The notes under the pieces: generated by a model | Told to the model about the DNA's origin: nothing | What the model saw: the letters and a program-made list of their open reading frames with translations, nothing else | Database searches by the model: none | Shown here: positions 22,710 to 34,333 of the stretch, one piece after another | Position numbering within the stretch: the first letter of the stretch is position 1 | Layout of the letters: each line of letters starts with the position of its first letter | From: Lonicera japonica | Taxonomy: Eukaryota > Streptophyta > Magnoliopsida > Dipsacales > Caprifoliaceae | NCBI GenBank assembly: GCA_021464415.1 | Contig: CM038467.1 | Location: forward strand, 65,911,159 to 65,975,158 | Length of the DNA stretch: 64,000 nucleotides | Direction: 5' to 3' | Translations under genes and position numbers: made by a program

Positions 22710-25200
22710 GCAAATAACAATAACATATAAGTAAAGTGTACAAGTTAAAAGTAAAAAAAGAATGTACCAGCACTGAAACTGAAATTACAATCCAAATCGA
22801 AATACTTGAACTCCACATCAAGGAGAACTCATAAATAAACCTCATGAAAATAATGGTTAATATGTCTTCGGATTCATATATTGCCCTAAATTCATGCCCA
22901 AAAAATTTAGTGTATGTGTGTGTGTCTGTATGTTAGAATTGTAAATTATCAAGCCACAAGATATGCAACCATGTACAAGTATACATACAAATTAAGATAT
23001 ACAAGTATAAACAACACTGGTACTTTTTTGACATTTGCAGTACAAATGGCCTAAGATATGAATATATAGCTAATAACAAAAAATACAAAATATATACATG
23101 CACATCGTATAGGCTATTTATTTGTTAGTCTCCAATTCTCTAACTATCACACACTTCTATCTATATTAATTAATGAACCTGCCCATTTAATTTAAGAAAT
23201 GATTCTATAATAAGAGCAATTAAATGATTAAATGACACGATTTCTTTTCAAATTTTGACTATAATAAGAGCAATTAAATGATTCTATAATATCTTTTTTT
23301 TGTCTATCAGCATTTTATTTTAGCAGTGCCAAATGCACAACGAGAAAATTAACCCTTAAAATCCCAACATTGCTTGCCCAATATCTTTCTTCTCTCTTTT
23401 TTTTAAGCTATTTTTCCCGCCTGACCAAAAAAATAAAAAATAAAAACTAATTTTCCCAGCACAGGCTACATTTAGTTAAAAGAAAAGTAAAAAAATTGAA
23501 GCCTATATATACTTTAGAAAGATAGGAGAACGGGAGAAATTTATTAAAAAATATTACAACAGGTTTTTGTAAACAAATTAACATTGGAAAAGTTAAAATA
23601 TAAAATACAACCAATAGGGTAAACTAGCAGAATATATGCAGCTAGGATATATATATATATATAAATACAACCTATATATATATTTAATTTGGATTAACAC
23701 ATCCGATATACTATTAACTAATCAACAGGAAGCTAAATCAGTCCTCTTAACAAATCCTTCCCCTTCCACTATTAGCTAAATAGTGTGGGTTTCTCCGGAT
23801 GGTGAAAAAGTCTAGATTTAAGTCTCACCGGCTATAAATATATATATATGTTGGAGGCCACTATTAATCATGATTAGTGGAAGGTTTGTAGTATATTTAA
23901 TTTTATTTTGCCGTCAATTTTCATTGTATTGTACGAGTGCTTAAGCATTAATGAACCACCATTATCAAAGTGAAAGTTGCTTATCTTAAATTAAACTGTG
24001 CACGGTGGAGGAAATTACTAATTATATTGTTGATCTCTAATCAACCAGCAATAATCAACAGTGCAAATTCAACACATACAACAATAAATCTCAACCAAGA
24101 ACAGATTTACAAAGCAGTGGCAAAACAGATTCAGAATAGCAGCAGAAATAATAATAGTACTAACAAATTCAGCACTAATAATAACAGATTTTCTCAGTTA
24201 TATAAAACAGATTCAATCGCAGTACTATTAATAAATCAATAGCAGATTTCTAATCAAACAACACATATAAAACAGCCAGCAAATACTCAGATAATAAGTC
24301 CTGTGTTAATCGATTTGTACACAGCAATGTATAGAACAACAATAATAAAGAATTGCAGTAATATTTCGGCTCAAGAAAATACAATGTAGACCTTGAGTAT
24401 TAAACAATAAAAATGAACCAAAAAGGATTAAGAATAGTACCCGAAATAATGAAGGAAATAAATCTGCAAATAGGCTCACTGAACCGAGTATAATGCCACT
24501 AAGAACGCAGTACAGAGCAGGAAATCGTAGCGCACAGCATGAAGAAAAACACCACAGATACAGTACAAATACTACCGCGTACGCACAGCAATGCAAAATC
24601 GAGTCTCACCGATCCAAACACAACACAACAACTCTGAAAATAAAGGCAACCGACTATAGAGCAAGATCGAAAACTCTCAGCAAATATCCGTGTACACAGC
24701 CACAGCCGAGATTCACACAGCAGAGCATAAGAAAAAATATACACAAAAATATTTTCTATCTTAAGTTCCGAAAACCCCCAAATTTCGAATTAATCACAAC
24801 AAGGATCTAACTATAGAATCGAATCACTGTCTCAAGACAAGAGATCAATATGCATTCACTCTAATCTCTAGATTAATACAAGAAAGGCTAAGGAGAACTT
24901 TTGTTCTTCAAATTTCTAAAGAGAGAAAGAGAAACAGGGGAGAGAAGAGAAAAACAAGGGCTCGGGTGGTGTGTTGCGTGTGTGGCTGCGGCTGCGTCTT
25001 CTCTAGGGCAACGAGGAGGAAAATGATGTATGTATATGAGAGCAACCAAGGGCTAAGATCTAGGAACGCGGTGGCTGGGTGATGGGGTAACTTGGAGATG
25101 GATGAGGTGAGAGAAAGAGGTCGATGGTGGCTGGGGAATGGGGGCAGCGTGGAGATGGAGGGGTGAGAATGAGAAAAATTAATTAGGTCTAGAACATGAG
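22710..25200. other. Interior of the CACTA element without recognisable coding
   Basis: Open frames at 23970-24242 and 24306-24810 lack any domain I recognise and look like chance frames in CA-rich repeats. A (TA)n run lies near 23646-23662. The stretch 24900-25180 is G-rich and purine-rich, with phrases such as gatggatgaggtgagagaaag, possibly the 5' leader of the minus-strand gene. Confidence 0.4.
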
Positions 25201-25204
25201 GATT

Positions 25205-25560
25205 TTATACCATAAACTTAGGCGACATATATATTTATGTGTGTCTCCTAAGATTATTTCTTAGGCGACATATGTAATTACCCATGTCGTCTAAGCAAAA
25301 AAAAATTTGCCTATTTTTTTTTCGTGAAAAATTTGAATTTTTTTTTAACTCTTAAGAGACATACAGGAATATCTATGTCGCCTAAGTTGATTTTTTTTGG
25401 CTCCTTTTTTTGGCGGAAAATTCAAATAGTAAATATTTTTGCCTCTTTTTTTCGCGGAAAATTCATTTTTTTTTAAATCTTAGGCGACATACTAATTTAT
25501 ATATGTTGCTTAAGAGTATACTTCGGAGACATACATATATCAATATGTCGCCTAAGAGTT
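25205..25560. repeat. Internal cluster of CACTA subterminal-type repeats
   Basis: The same AGGCGACATA / GTCTCCTAAG motifs as at the two ends appear here at least seven times, 1.9 kb inside the right end. Internal clusters of this kind are unexpected and suggest fusion or nested insertion of two CACTA elements. Confidence 0.75.
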
Positions 25561-25717
25561 TTTAGTTTTTAAAATTAATTGTATTTTTTATTTATTTTAT
25601 TTATATAAAAGAATTAACTATTTTACAATCATCATTTCACTTAATTAATAACGTTTGTAACAATTAATTCACTTAATTAATAACGTTTACAACCTGAGCC
25701 TGTACTTAATTAACCGA

Positions 25718-25875
25718 GATGTAATGCCGTCGATTATCAGTGACATAGTTACTTCTATTTTATTTGGGAAGAGGCCCAATGAGGTTCTGAGCTTCTTCAA
25801 TTCTGTACAACCGATGCTTATAAATAATTTATATTATGAAGGTTTTAGTGTTGATTTGGAAGATTTTTTTAGTGT
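25718..25875 (+). pseudogene. Captured fragment resembling the RNA polymerase IV/V largest subunit (NRPD1/NRPE1)
   Basis: The plus-strand frame contains DIVTSILFGKRPNEVLSFFN, then QPMLINNLYYEGFSVDLEDF. From memory of the family this resembles the largest-subunit segment around the GFS-x-x-x-x-D motif, which reads GFSIGIGD in Pol II, and is closer to the Pol IV form. Only about 50 residues are present, without start, neighbours or catalytic Asp triad, so it is a fragment carried inside the CACTA element. The assignment rests on pattern memory and could be wrong. Confidence 0.45.
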
Positions 25876-25947
25876 TGGAACTCCAAGAGAATATTCAGAC
25901 GAGTATTATGAGGAGCTATCAGGCTCATGGGCTAGACATGTACCAAG

Positions 25948-26060
25948 AGATGGTCCACTCAATTAGTAGTAGAGAAGTGATGGTACGTTCATCTAGAGAA
26001 GTGATGGTCCACTCAATTAGTAGTAGAGAAGTGATGGTACGTTCATCTAGAGAAGTGATG
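25948..26060 (+). repeat. Two-copy tandem repeat of about 54 bp
   Basis: The unit gatggtccactcaattagta followed by gtagagaagtgatggtacgttcatctagagaagt occurs twice in direct succession, with a truncated third start. Confidence 0.8.
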
Positions 26061-26924
26061 GCCCACTTAATTAATAAAGTTTACAACAATAGTAAAACCG
26101 ATTGATTGAATTACAAATAATAACAGTACAACATCAATTGTAGTCATCATCATCACTCTAATCTTAATCCAGATCCTGATCCTCATCATCATCCTCAGTT
26201 AAATCAACTAAATTTTAATTAGTTATTAAATTTTAAGCACACTATCTAGCCTAGTCTAAAGAGTTTTGAACAACCCAAACATAAGTTCAATTTGCATGCT
26301 AGGAAAACTAAAATGTACCGAATTGGACAACCTTGTTTAACAAATGCCTTGTTTTTAATCTTTTAATAACACTTTAAATCATATTTTGATCTTATCAAAG
26401 TTTAGATTTAACAAATTAAACTCAAGCCCGTCTTGATTAGTAAATTTTAATTATATAAATTTTATTAAAATCCGAATTCTTATTATGTGTATAAAAGATA
26501 TCCAATGCTATACAACTAAAGTACACCATAGCATATATATTGTAACCATTAAATTATTATACTTTTGATTTTTTTTTATCAAACTTGATATTTAATGATA
26601 TAGATTAATAGGTTTCAAATATGTTAAAATTTGAATTTTGAATTTAAATTTATGATATTCTAAGATTTAATTAAAACGTTGATGAGAGAGTAAAAATGTG
26701 TAGTACGTGAACGGAGAAAGTTAGTGTGTATATTTCGTGTGTGAGTGAATCTTTTCATGATTTGATATCTTGATGTGAGTATAAGTTTGATCCAATGGCT
26801 CACAAACATTAATACTACAAATAATCATTTTTAACCTTTTCGAATAGTTTACTTATCTATATTATAAAACACTATTTTTGACCAAAAATAAATAAGTTCT
26901 GTTTGATAGATTGACATTTGTTTG

Positions 26925-27462
26925 TGTGCTTACTTAGGCGACATATAAACTCCGTATATCTCCTAAGTAATTTTCTTAAGAGACATATTATATGCATGTC
27001 TCCTAAGATAAGTACTTAGGCGACATATATATTCTGTATGTCTCCTAAGAGAGTAACTTGGGAGACATACATTTAGTGTGTCGCCTAAGTACACTACTTA
27101 GGTGACACACTAAATGTATGTCTCCTAAGTGACTATCTTAGGAGACATACGGAGTATGTATGTCGCCTAAGTAAGTACTTAGGCGACACACTAAATGTAT
27201 GTCTCCTAAGTTACTCTCTTAGGAGACAAACAGAGTATGTATGTCTCCTAAGTAAGTACTTAGGCGACACATCGAATGTATGTCTCCCAAGTTACTTTCT
27301 TAGGAGACATACGGAGTATATATGTCGCCTAAGGAAGTACTTAAGCGACACATTAAATGTATGTCTCCTAAGTGACTCTCTTAGGAGACATACGAAATGT
27401 ATGTCTCCTAAGATGTGGTTTAGGAGACATACTCAATAGAGTATGTCGCCTAAGACCCTATC
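26925..27462. repeat. Right subterminal repeat cluster of the CACTA element
   Basis: About twenty copies of the AGGAGACATA / AGGCGACATA motifs in alternating orientation. Pairs of inverted motifs recur with a period of about 80-90 bp, separated by spacers such as acggagtatgt and actaaatgt. The cluster is denser and more regular than on the left side. Confidence 0.9.
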
Positions 27463-27472
27463 TGGTGTAGTG

Positions 27473-27782
27473 TGTGAATTTACTGCCATATTCTGTTTAT
27501 GTGCAATTGCATTTAGGAGAGTTGAAGCCTACATCAATGACAATCCAACTTGTCGATCGGTCAGTGAAAATTCCTAAGGGTGTCATTGAAGATGTTCTGA
27601 TTAAGGTAGACACTTTCTACTTTTCAGTGGACTTTGTTGTCCTTGATACTGAGCCTGTTCAAAACATAAGAGGCCAGATTCTTGTGATTCTAGGGCGACC
27701 ATTCCTTGCTACATCCAACGCCCTAATCAATTGCAGAAATAGAGTGATGAAAGTTTTTTTGGGAACCTCACTGCTGAGCTAA
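27473..27782 (+). pseudogene. Aspartic protease region of the Athila element, 3' part
   Basis: Directly after the CACTA element the frame resumes with the NLLPYSVY stretch that follows the protease active site, then continues through VVLDTEP and ILGRPFLAT, conserved in Athila proteases. It ends at a stop at 27780-27782; the downstream linker (27845-28213) is in a different frame. Confidence 0.8.
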
Positions 27783-27844
27783 ATGTTTTTGATATCAGTA
27801 AGAACTCAATAGACACAGATGATGATGATTTTGGGCAAGTCAAT

Positions 27845-28215
27845 TTGATTGATAGTCTAGTAAAGGAATCTTTCTTGCAAACTTGTAAAGATGACCCACT
27901 AGAGGCTTGCCTGTCCCACTTCGATTGTGATTTTGACATAGATGAATCTATAGAGCAAGTCAATGCGCTATTAGATTCAGTGCATGTCATAGGTACTCAT
28001 TTTTTCCAACCAAAACCAGAGCCTTTCAATCTCTCATCAACTCCTCGACCTCCTTCAATCAAAGAACCACCAAAGCTGGACCTAAAGTCCTTACCTGATA
28101 ATCTGAAGTACGTTTTTCTAGGTCCAAAAGAATCTTTGCCTGTTATCATAGCTTTTAATCTCGATAATGCTCAAGAAAAACAATTGCTTGAAGTCCTTCA
28201 CGAGCATAAATAAGC
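27845..28215 (+). pseudogene. Linker between protease and reverse transcriptase
   Basis: The frame ends in the conserved lead-in to RT (PPKLDLKSLPDNLKYVFLG) and a stop at 28211-28213. It is the normal polyprotein linker of this retrotransposon type, out of frame with the protease part. Confidence 0.7.
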
Positions 28216-28917
28216 TATTGGGTGGTCTATCGCAGATTTAAAAGGGATCAGCCCGTCAGTTATCATACACAAGATTCACTTAGAGGAGAACTTCAAACCC
28301 TCTAGTGAACCCCAAAGGAGGCTGAATCCAGTGATGCAAGAAGTTGTGAGGGCCGAGGTACTCAAGCTTCTAGACACGGGTATTATCTACTCGATATCCG
28401 ATAGTGAGTGGGTGAGCCCTGTGCAAGTAGTTCCTAAGAAATCAGGAATTACAGTAGTAGCCAATGAGCATAATGAGTTAGTTCCATCTTGTGTTTAGAC
28501 GGGATGGCGTGTTTGTATTGACTACCGAAAGCTGAATTCAAAAACTAGGAATGATCATTTTTCTCTTCCTTACATTGACCAAATGTTGGAAAGGTTAGCC
28601 GGCCATGCTTACTACTTCTTTTTGGATGGTTACTTCGGTTAGAACCAGATTCCAGTAGATCCATATGATCAAGAGAAGACAACTTTCACGTGCCCTTTTG
28701 GTACATTCGCCTACGGATATATGCCCTTCGGGCTATACAATGCACCTGCCACCTTTCAGTGGTGTATGATCTCTATTTTATCTGACATAGTATAGCGATT
28801 CTTAGAGGTTTTCATGAATGATTTTTCTGTGTTTGGGTCTTCTTTTGAGGAATGCTTGGAACACCTAGCTCTAGTCTTAGAGAGGTGTAAAGAGAAGAAT
28901 CTCATGCTTGATTTGTA
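28216..28917 (+). pseudogene. Reverse transcriptase of the Athila element, inactive
   Basis: Conserved RT blocks are visible: GWRVCIDYRKLN, the FGLYNAPATF block and the catalytic box. The catalytic box reads FMND instead of the expected FMDD, so one metal-binding aspartate is lost. In-frame stops lie near 28497, 28640 and 28793. About 80-90 foreign AT-rich bases (about 28918-29005) interrupt the domain end. Confidence 0.85.
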
Positions 28918-29031
28918 ATGAATTATATTAACTTGTTTTACGAGAAAATTTCAAGAATATAATATATCTTATTTTAAATTTCTAATCGGATCGGATGATC
29001 CAATCCAACCATTTTATGGTACAAAGAGGAA

Positions 29032-29862
29032 TTGTTTAAAATTCTTGGGCTTATCATCTCTAAAAAAGGAATTGAAATATATAAGGCTAAAGTGAATTTA
29101 ATCTCCAACCTGCCGCCCCCACGGACAGTTAAGGAGATTCGCTCATTCTTAGGCCATGCTGATTTCTATAGGCATTTTATTAAGGATTTTAGCAAGATTG
29201 CTAGACCCCTGTACAATCTTCTTGCTAAAGATGCTCCATTTGTGTTCAATGAAGCATACCTGAAAGCCTTCGAGACATTGAAGTCCACTCTGACCTCCAC
29301 ACCCATCATTCGATCCCTTGACTGGAACCTTCCATTCGAGATCATGTTTGATGCCTCTGATTATGCAGTTGGGGCTGTCCTAGGTCAGAGAATTAATAAA
29401 GTTCCTCATGTGATTTACTACGCAAGCAGGACTTTAAACGATGCTCAGCTCCATTACTCCACCACATAAAAGGAGTTGCTAGCAATCGTATTTGCTCTAG
29501 ACAAGTTTAGGTCATATCTCTTAGGATCTAAGGTCCTTGTCTATTCAGATCATGCCGCTTTGAAATATCTGTTTTTCAAGAGAGATGCGAAGTCGCGACT
29601 GATTCGGTGGGTCTTGTTGCTACAAGAGTTTGATTTAGAGATTAGAGATAAGAAAGGAGCTGAGAATGTTGTAGTAGAGCACCTCTCTAGACTCATAGTT
29701 GAATTCTCTGGTGATTCATTGCCTATAGCTGAGACATTCCTTGATGAACAGCTTATGCATATTTTCCAATCACCTTGGTATGCGGACATCGTTAACTATC
29801 TTGTCACACATGAAATACCAAATCATTGGTCGAAACAAGATATAAATTCTTGTCCGGGGTGA
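29032..29862 (+). pseudogene. RT connection and RNase H of the Athila element
   Basis: The RT thumb (SFLGHADFYRHFI) leads to RNase H with the DASDYAVGA block, the SDHAAL block and a C-terminal [12 protein letters not shown] at 29467-29469 sits just before KELLA. The last catalytic Asp, expected in ADHLSRL, is Glu here. Degenerate and inactive. Confidence 0.8.
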
Positions 29863-31055
29863 AGTACTTTTACTGGGACGATCCCTATCTCTTCAAATAT
29901 TGTCCCGATCAGGTAATTAGGAGATGTGTTCCTGAGAATGACCAAATGCAAGTCCTCTCCTTTTTCCATGATCAACCGTGTGGAGGCCATTTTAGTGGAA
30001 AGAAAATCGTTGTTAAGGTTTTACAGTGCGGATTTTATTGGCCTTCCTTATTTCGTGATGCCTATGCTTACTGTGTCACTTGTGAGAGATGTCAGAAGTT
30101 AGGTGGTCTTACGCACCGAAGTATGATGCCCCTCAATCCAATTCTGATAGTGGAGATCTTTGATGTGTGGGGGATAGACTTTATGGGACCATTTTTTAAT
30201 TCTTTTGGAAATCTCTACATCTTAGTAGCCGTTGATTGTGTGTCAAAATGGATCGAAGCTATTGCGTGCAGAACAAATGACCACAAAGTGGTGGTCTGAT
30301 TTTTAAAAGAGAATATTCTTGCACGATTTAATACACCCTGCGCTATCATTAGCGATGGGGGTCGCACTTTTGCAATACACCATTTGAGGGTCTAATGAAG
30401 AAGTATGGAGTGATTCATCAACTGCGTACCATCCTCAAACTAGTGGACATGCTGAAATTTCGAATAAAGAGATCAAGCATATCTTAGAAAAAATGGTAAA
30501 TCCTAATATAAAGGATTGGTCAGTCTGACTGACAAATGCTTTGTGGGCATATCGTACTGCATACAAAACTCCTATTGAAATGTCACCCTACCGTTTGGTA
30601 TATGGTAAGGCATGTCACCTGCCTGTTGAGTTAGAGCATAGAGCTTTTTGGGCTGTTAGACAGGTTAATTTTGATATTGACCAGGCAAGAACTCATTGAA
30701 AGCTCCAAATTGCTGAGCTGGAAGAAATAAGGAGTGATGCTTATGATTGTGCAAAGCCGTACAAACAAAGGATGAAAAGGGTGCATGATCAGAAAATTTT
30801 AGGAAATCTTTTCACCCTGGCCAGAAAGTCCTTCTTTATAATTCTCGTATACATCTGTTCCCAGGAAAGTTGAAATCCAAATGGTTCGATCCTTTCATAG
30901 TCCAACAAGTTTATCCTCATGGGGCCATTGAGATTCAGAATCCCAAAGATGGTAGTGTGTTTAAAGTAAATGGCCATCGTTTGAAACCATTTTTGGAGTT
31001 AGAAAACCCAGAAGTTGAAATTATGCTTCTGGAGGATCCCATTTATCGGGATTGA
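29826..31055 (+). pseudogene. Integrase of the Athila element
   Basis: An HHCC-type zinc finger (GGHFSGKK ... CVTCERCQ) is followed by the catalytic core with GIDFMGPF and IISDGG. A stop at 30297-30299 and a frameshift near 30370 break the core. The C-terminal domain is readable at 30870-31055, ending HRLKPFLE ... DPIYRD. Integrase inserts the element cDNA; this copy is dead. Confidence 0.85.
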
Positions 31056-32910
31056 TTTTTTAAGGCCATGATTCATGTATATTATTATGTATAATATTGT
31101 ATATTTGGATTTTCTATTTTGCTTTTCTTTGTTATATTTCTAACAGAAGTGCAGATTTATCTTTTTCGTTGAGCTCCATTGTTTTCAGGTGATATCCTTT
31201 CCTTTCTTATTTACTTGTCTTTATACATTGAGGACAATGTAAGATTCCAGTTGGGAGGTGGATTTAATTGCCTTATCATTTCACGCACTTCACATGTTGC
31301 ACTTTGTTAGAAATTGAACAAACTTTTTTCAAAAAAACAAAAAAAATAAAAAAAATAAAAATTGAAAAAAGAAATGCAATGGTTCTTGGATTGATATTAA
31401 GTTTCCCTTTGTTTAGCCAGTGTGATAACGATGACGCATTCGTCTTAATACTTTACATGTGCATGCTTAATTCTCCTACTATCATTATTAAGAGAAATTT
31501 TACGGTTTTCAATCATCATTATATTTGAGCACATATGACAACTTATGCATGACTAGATAGAAGAGTGAGCATAACTGAAAATTCCTGAAGAACATAAATG
31601 TGAAGACTAAGTAGCCCATGAGTATTTGAGCCAATCTTCCTATTTGAGGGTTTTTACATCAACTCTTAATTTTTGAAAACCGTATCTCGTTGAGTAGTCT
31701 CATTATTCTTTGTTTTGATTGAACACTAGAAAGGCATGTCCACGAAATGCAATTCTTTTAAGGATTCTTGATATTACTTGAACTGAAGAACTTTAAACCT
31801 TAGGAAGTGATTTAGGCCGTCTTTGGCAGCCTCAATATAGCCTAAACCTACCCTTACATATGTATCGCTAGTCACCCGTTTGAGCCTTATATATAGCATT
31901 TCTTTGGTAACCCAATATCCTTACCCTACTCCAATGAGGAGTGTAAACCATATTTATAGCCTACCATTTTATCTAAAAATATGTTGAGATTATCTATTCT
32001 ATGTACGGGCAATAGTGAAAAGTGAGTTTAAAAAGAAAAAAAATGAAAAAAAAAAGACAAAAAAAAGTGATTAAATCTCCCTAGAAATATCAAAGTGAAA
32101 AATTTGTATAAGAAAGGAGATGTGAAGAAAAGAAAAAGAAGCAAAAGAAAAGCTCGAATAAAGTCAAATTTAGCCCGGAGTGTTAATTTTATATCTCAAT
32201 GTATTTCTTAGATCTTTGAATCCCCTATATATTCCTTCGTTTCATAACCCTTGCCCAAAGCCTTGCGTTACAACCCGAAAAAGTCCTAAAGATCCTTTGG
32301 AATATGGTTTTAAGGTAAAAGTGGTGGAGGGGATCCATTTATGCATTTCGCTTTTCTAGTGGGATTTGTTCTTTCATGAGACTCTTATTCTTTCATTTAT
32401 AGCATATTTCATATGTATACATGTGTGAGGGATTTGAATTTGAATACATTTACTCTTTATAGCCCACATGTAATGAGAGCATGTACACCATATTCTTGAG
32501 TGTTTCATTTGTGGAGTGTATACCATGTGAGGAGTTTAGTCAAAGCATAATTTGGATGGGATTTGAAAGTTTTGCCTACTTAGAAATCAATGATGTTATG
32601 TTATTGTCAATTCACGCACAATAAGATTGGAGAGAAAGAAATATTCTTATTAATCTTGCTAGTTTGAGAATTTTGATATTACACATGTGTCACATTGATT
32701 AGCTTGTGGGTGTTTTGATGTCTTTGTTGAGTTAAATATTATTGGTGAAAGAAAGAGAATAATTTTTAGAAAAAACCGTTGCATTCGAATTTTGTTGGTA
32801 TATTCACTGCAAACCATCACGAGACTTCACGTCTTTTTGGGGGAACCTTGAGGTTAACAAAAGAATTTTATCTAAAACTTTTGCTTTGCTCGAGGATTAG
32901 CAAAGTATAA
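31056..32910 (+). other. 3' non-coding region of the Athila element
   Basis: Athila elements often carry an env-like frame here, but none is seen. The region has A-rich tracts (31333-31370, 32030-32165). The frame at 31268-31528 shows no env-like features. Confidence 0.6.
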
Positions 32911-32924
32911 GTTGGGGGGGAATT
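32911..32924 (+). other. Polypurine tract of the Athila element
   Basis: GTTGGGGGGGAATT sits immediately before the 3' LTR, the position of the plus-strand primer in LTR retrotransposons. Confidence 0.75.
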
Positions 32925-34328
32925 TAATGTGCCAAGAAATTGGTACAATTTAGGGCACTAATATATATCTTGAAGAACATATATTACTACATTTGTTGTG
33001 TTTTTAGAGCTTTTCAGGTATTTGGAATTAAATCGAGAAGTTTGCAATTGAAGAAAAAAATGGCTGCACGCAAGGCCCGAGTTCAATAAATTTATGGCAC
33101 TAATCTGTACGGAATTTGAAGGAAACTCTAGAGACAAAACTTCTATATTTTTGAGTTAACTACGCTTGGGCGAAAACCTTGCGTCAATCGGAGTTCGGAG
33201 TACAAAGTTATGGCCAATGTACGATCAGTGCACTAGAGGATCAGAATTTGGCGAGAATGAAGAATAAAATTTAAGGTTTAAGATATTATTAAATGGCGTC
33301 CTAGCTCGGTTGGCAAGCTTTTCAGGTTTTTTCATGGTGGACCTTCGTTCAATCCTCATAGGCAACGCATTTGATTTGCTTTTTTATTAATTCTATCAAA
33401 TGTCCTGCCACAACAATTATAGCACAGCCAACACTTATCACCAATGGGCTCAAGAACAAGTATAGCAGCGGGCCAAGTAAAGAAGCAGGCCGGCCCACTT
33501 TTAGCAGCCATTCTCAGCAGCCCAATGTGCAATCGTGCACAAGTGTTTTGTCTTATCCTATTAATTCAGAATTAGTTTCTTCCTTCAATTTATCTACGCG
33601 TACCAAGTAAGTATTTAATTTATTTATTTGTGTATTATTTAATTATGTGTTATGTTTTAATTGCAAGCATGATAGGCTAGGTTATTTTTTAGGGTAGAGG
33701 ATGAGTATATTTAATTGATTCCCTTGCACGTATCCATGCCAATTGACTCTACCAATTTAATGCTTTAATGTTAAAAATAATTTTTCTTATTGAATGCCTA
33801 TTTTAATTGATAAAAATAAAATTAGATTCTCACTATTTTTTTGTTGGATTCACCTTATAATTTGTTGAGAGCGATATAGGGTGTGTTTTGACGGATATAG
33901 CGAGTGTTTTAATTTTATACATTTGTTTGGCTGTGAAAGAATTAACAATTGAATTTTATAATTTAATTGGGCTTAATTGAATTTATTTTTCGCATCTAAT
34001 AGAGTCGAGAGACCAAATTAGTGCGAAATAGAGAGTAGAGTTTGCAGGTCATGAATACTAGGAACATGGTATCAAATATATGACTCCGCCACCCTAGTAT
34101 TTTATTAATTGATTATTTCATTAGTATTTTTATTAATTTATTATTTTATTCGTATTCGTAGTTGATAAATCATCACATTCAATTTCTAAGCTAGATTATG
34201 AATTAATTAGAGTTAGTGAGAGAGATACGAACATTACATCCGTCAATTCACTAGGGTTCGACCTCGCTCTTGCCTTAAGCTATACCAGTATTCGATTCGT
34301 GCACTTGCGAGTAATTAAAAAATTCACA
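32925..34328 (+). repeat. 3' LTR of the Athila-type element
   Basis: Begins TAATGTGCC, where the 5' copy has TGATGTGCC, and ends TTCACA. It matches the 5' LTR over about 1.40 kb with scattered substitutions, so the insertion is not recent. Confidence 0.9.
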
Positions 34329-34333
34329 AGTAC

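Larger units (their letters stand above)
21446..27472. mobile_element. CACTA (En/Spm) DNA transposon, non-autonomous, 6.0 kb
   Basis: Starts CACTACCAGAAA and ends TCTGGTGTAGTG, flanked by the exact 3-bp duplication TGT (21443-21445 and 27473-27475), all hallmarks of CACTA insertion. Removing it rejoins the Athila protease region. It has dense subterminal repeats at both ends plus an internal cluster at 25.2-25.56 kb. Its coding remains are a transposon coiled-coil protein tail (minus strand) and a probable captured RNA polymerase fragment (plus strand). I see no TNPD-type transposase, so it would depend on another element. Confidence 0.93.
17885..34333 (+). mobile_element. Athila-type Ty3/gypsy retrotransposon, full length but decayed, interrupted by a CACTA element
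   Basis: Two LTRs of about 1.40 kb (17890-19292 and 32925-34328) flank a primer-binding site, gag, protease, reverse transcriptase, RNase H, integrase and a polypurine tract, in the order of Ty3/gypsy elements. The gag and RT sequence and the tRNA-Asp primer site suit the Athila lineage. The target-site duplication is AGTAT at 17885-17889 and AGTAC at 34329-34333, one mismatch. No env-like frame is seen in the 1.9 kb after integrase. Stops, frameshifts and a 6-kb insertion make it inactive. Confidence 0.9.

Noticed and set aside
24306..24810. Overlapping frames on both strands inside the CACTA element
   Set aside because: Cysteine-rich or glutamine-rich by-products of CA-rich repeats; no domain.
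31268..31528. Possible env-like frame of the Athila element
   Set aside because: Only 86 codons, with no signal, transmembrane or coat-like features that I can defend.
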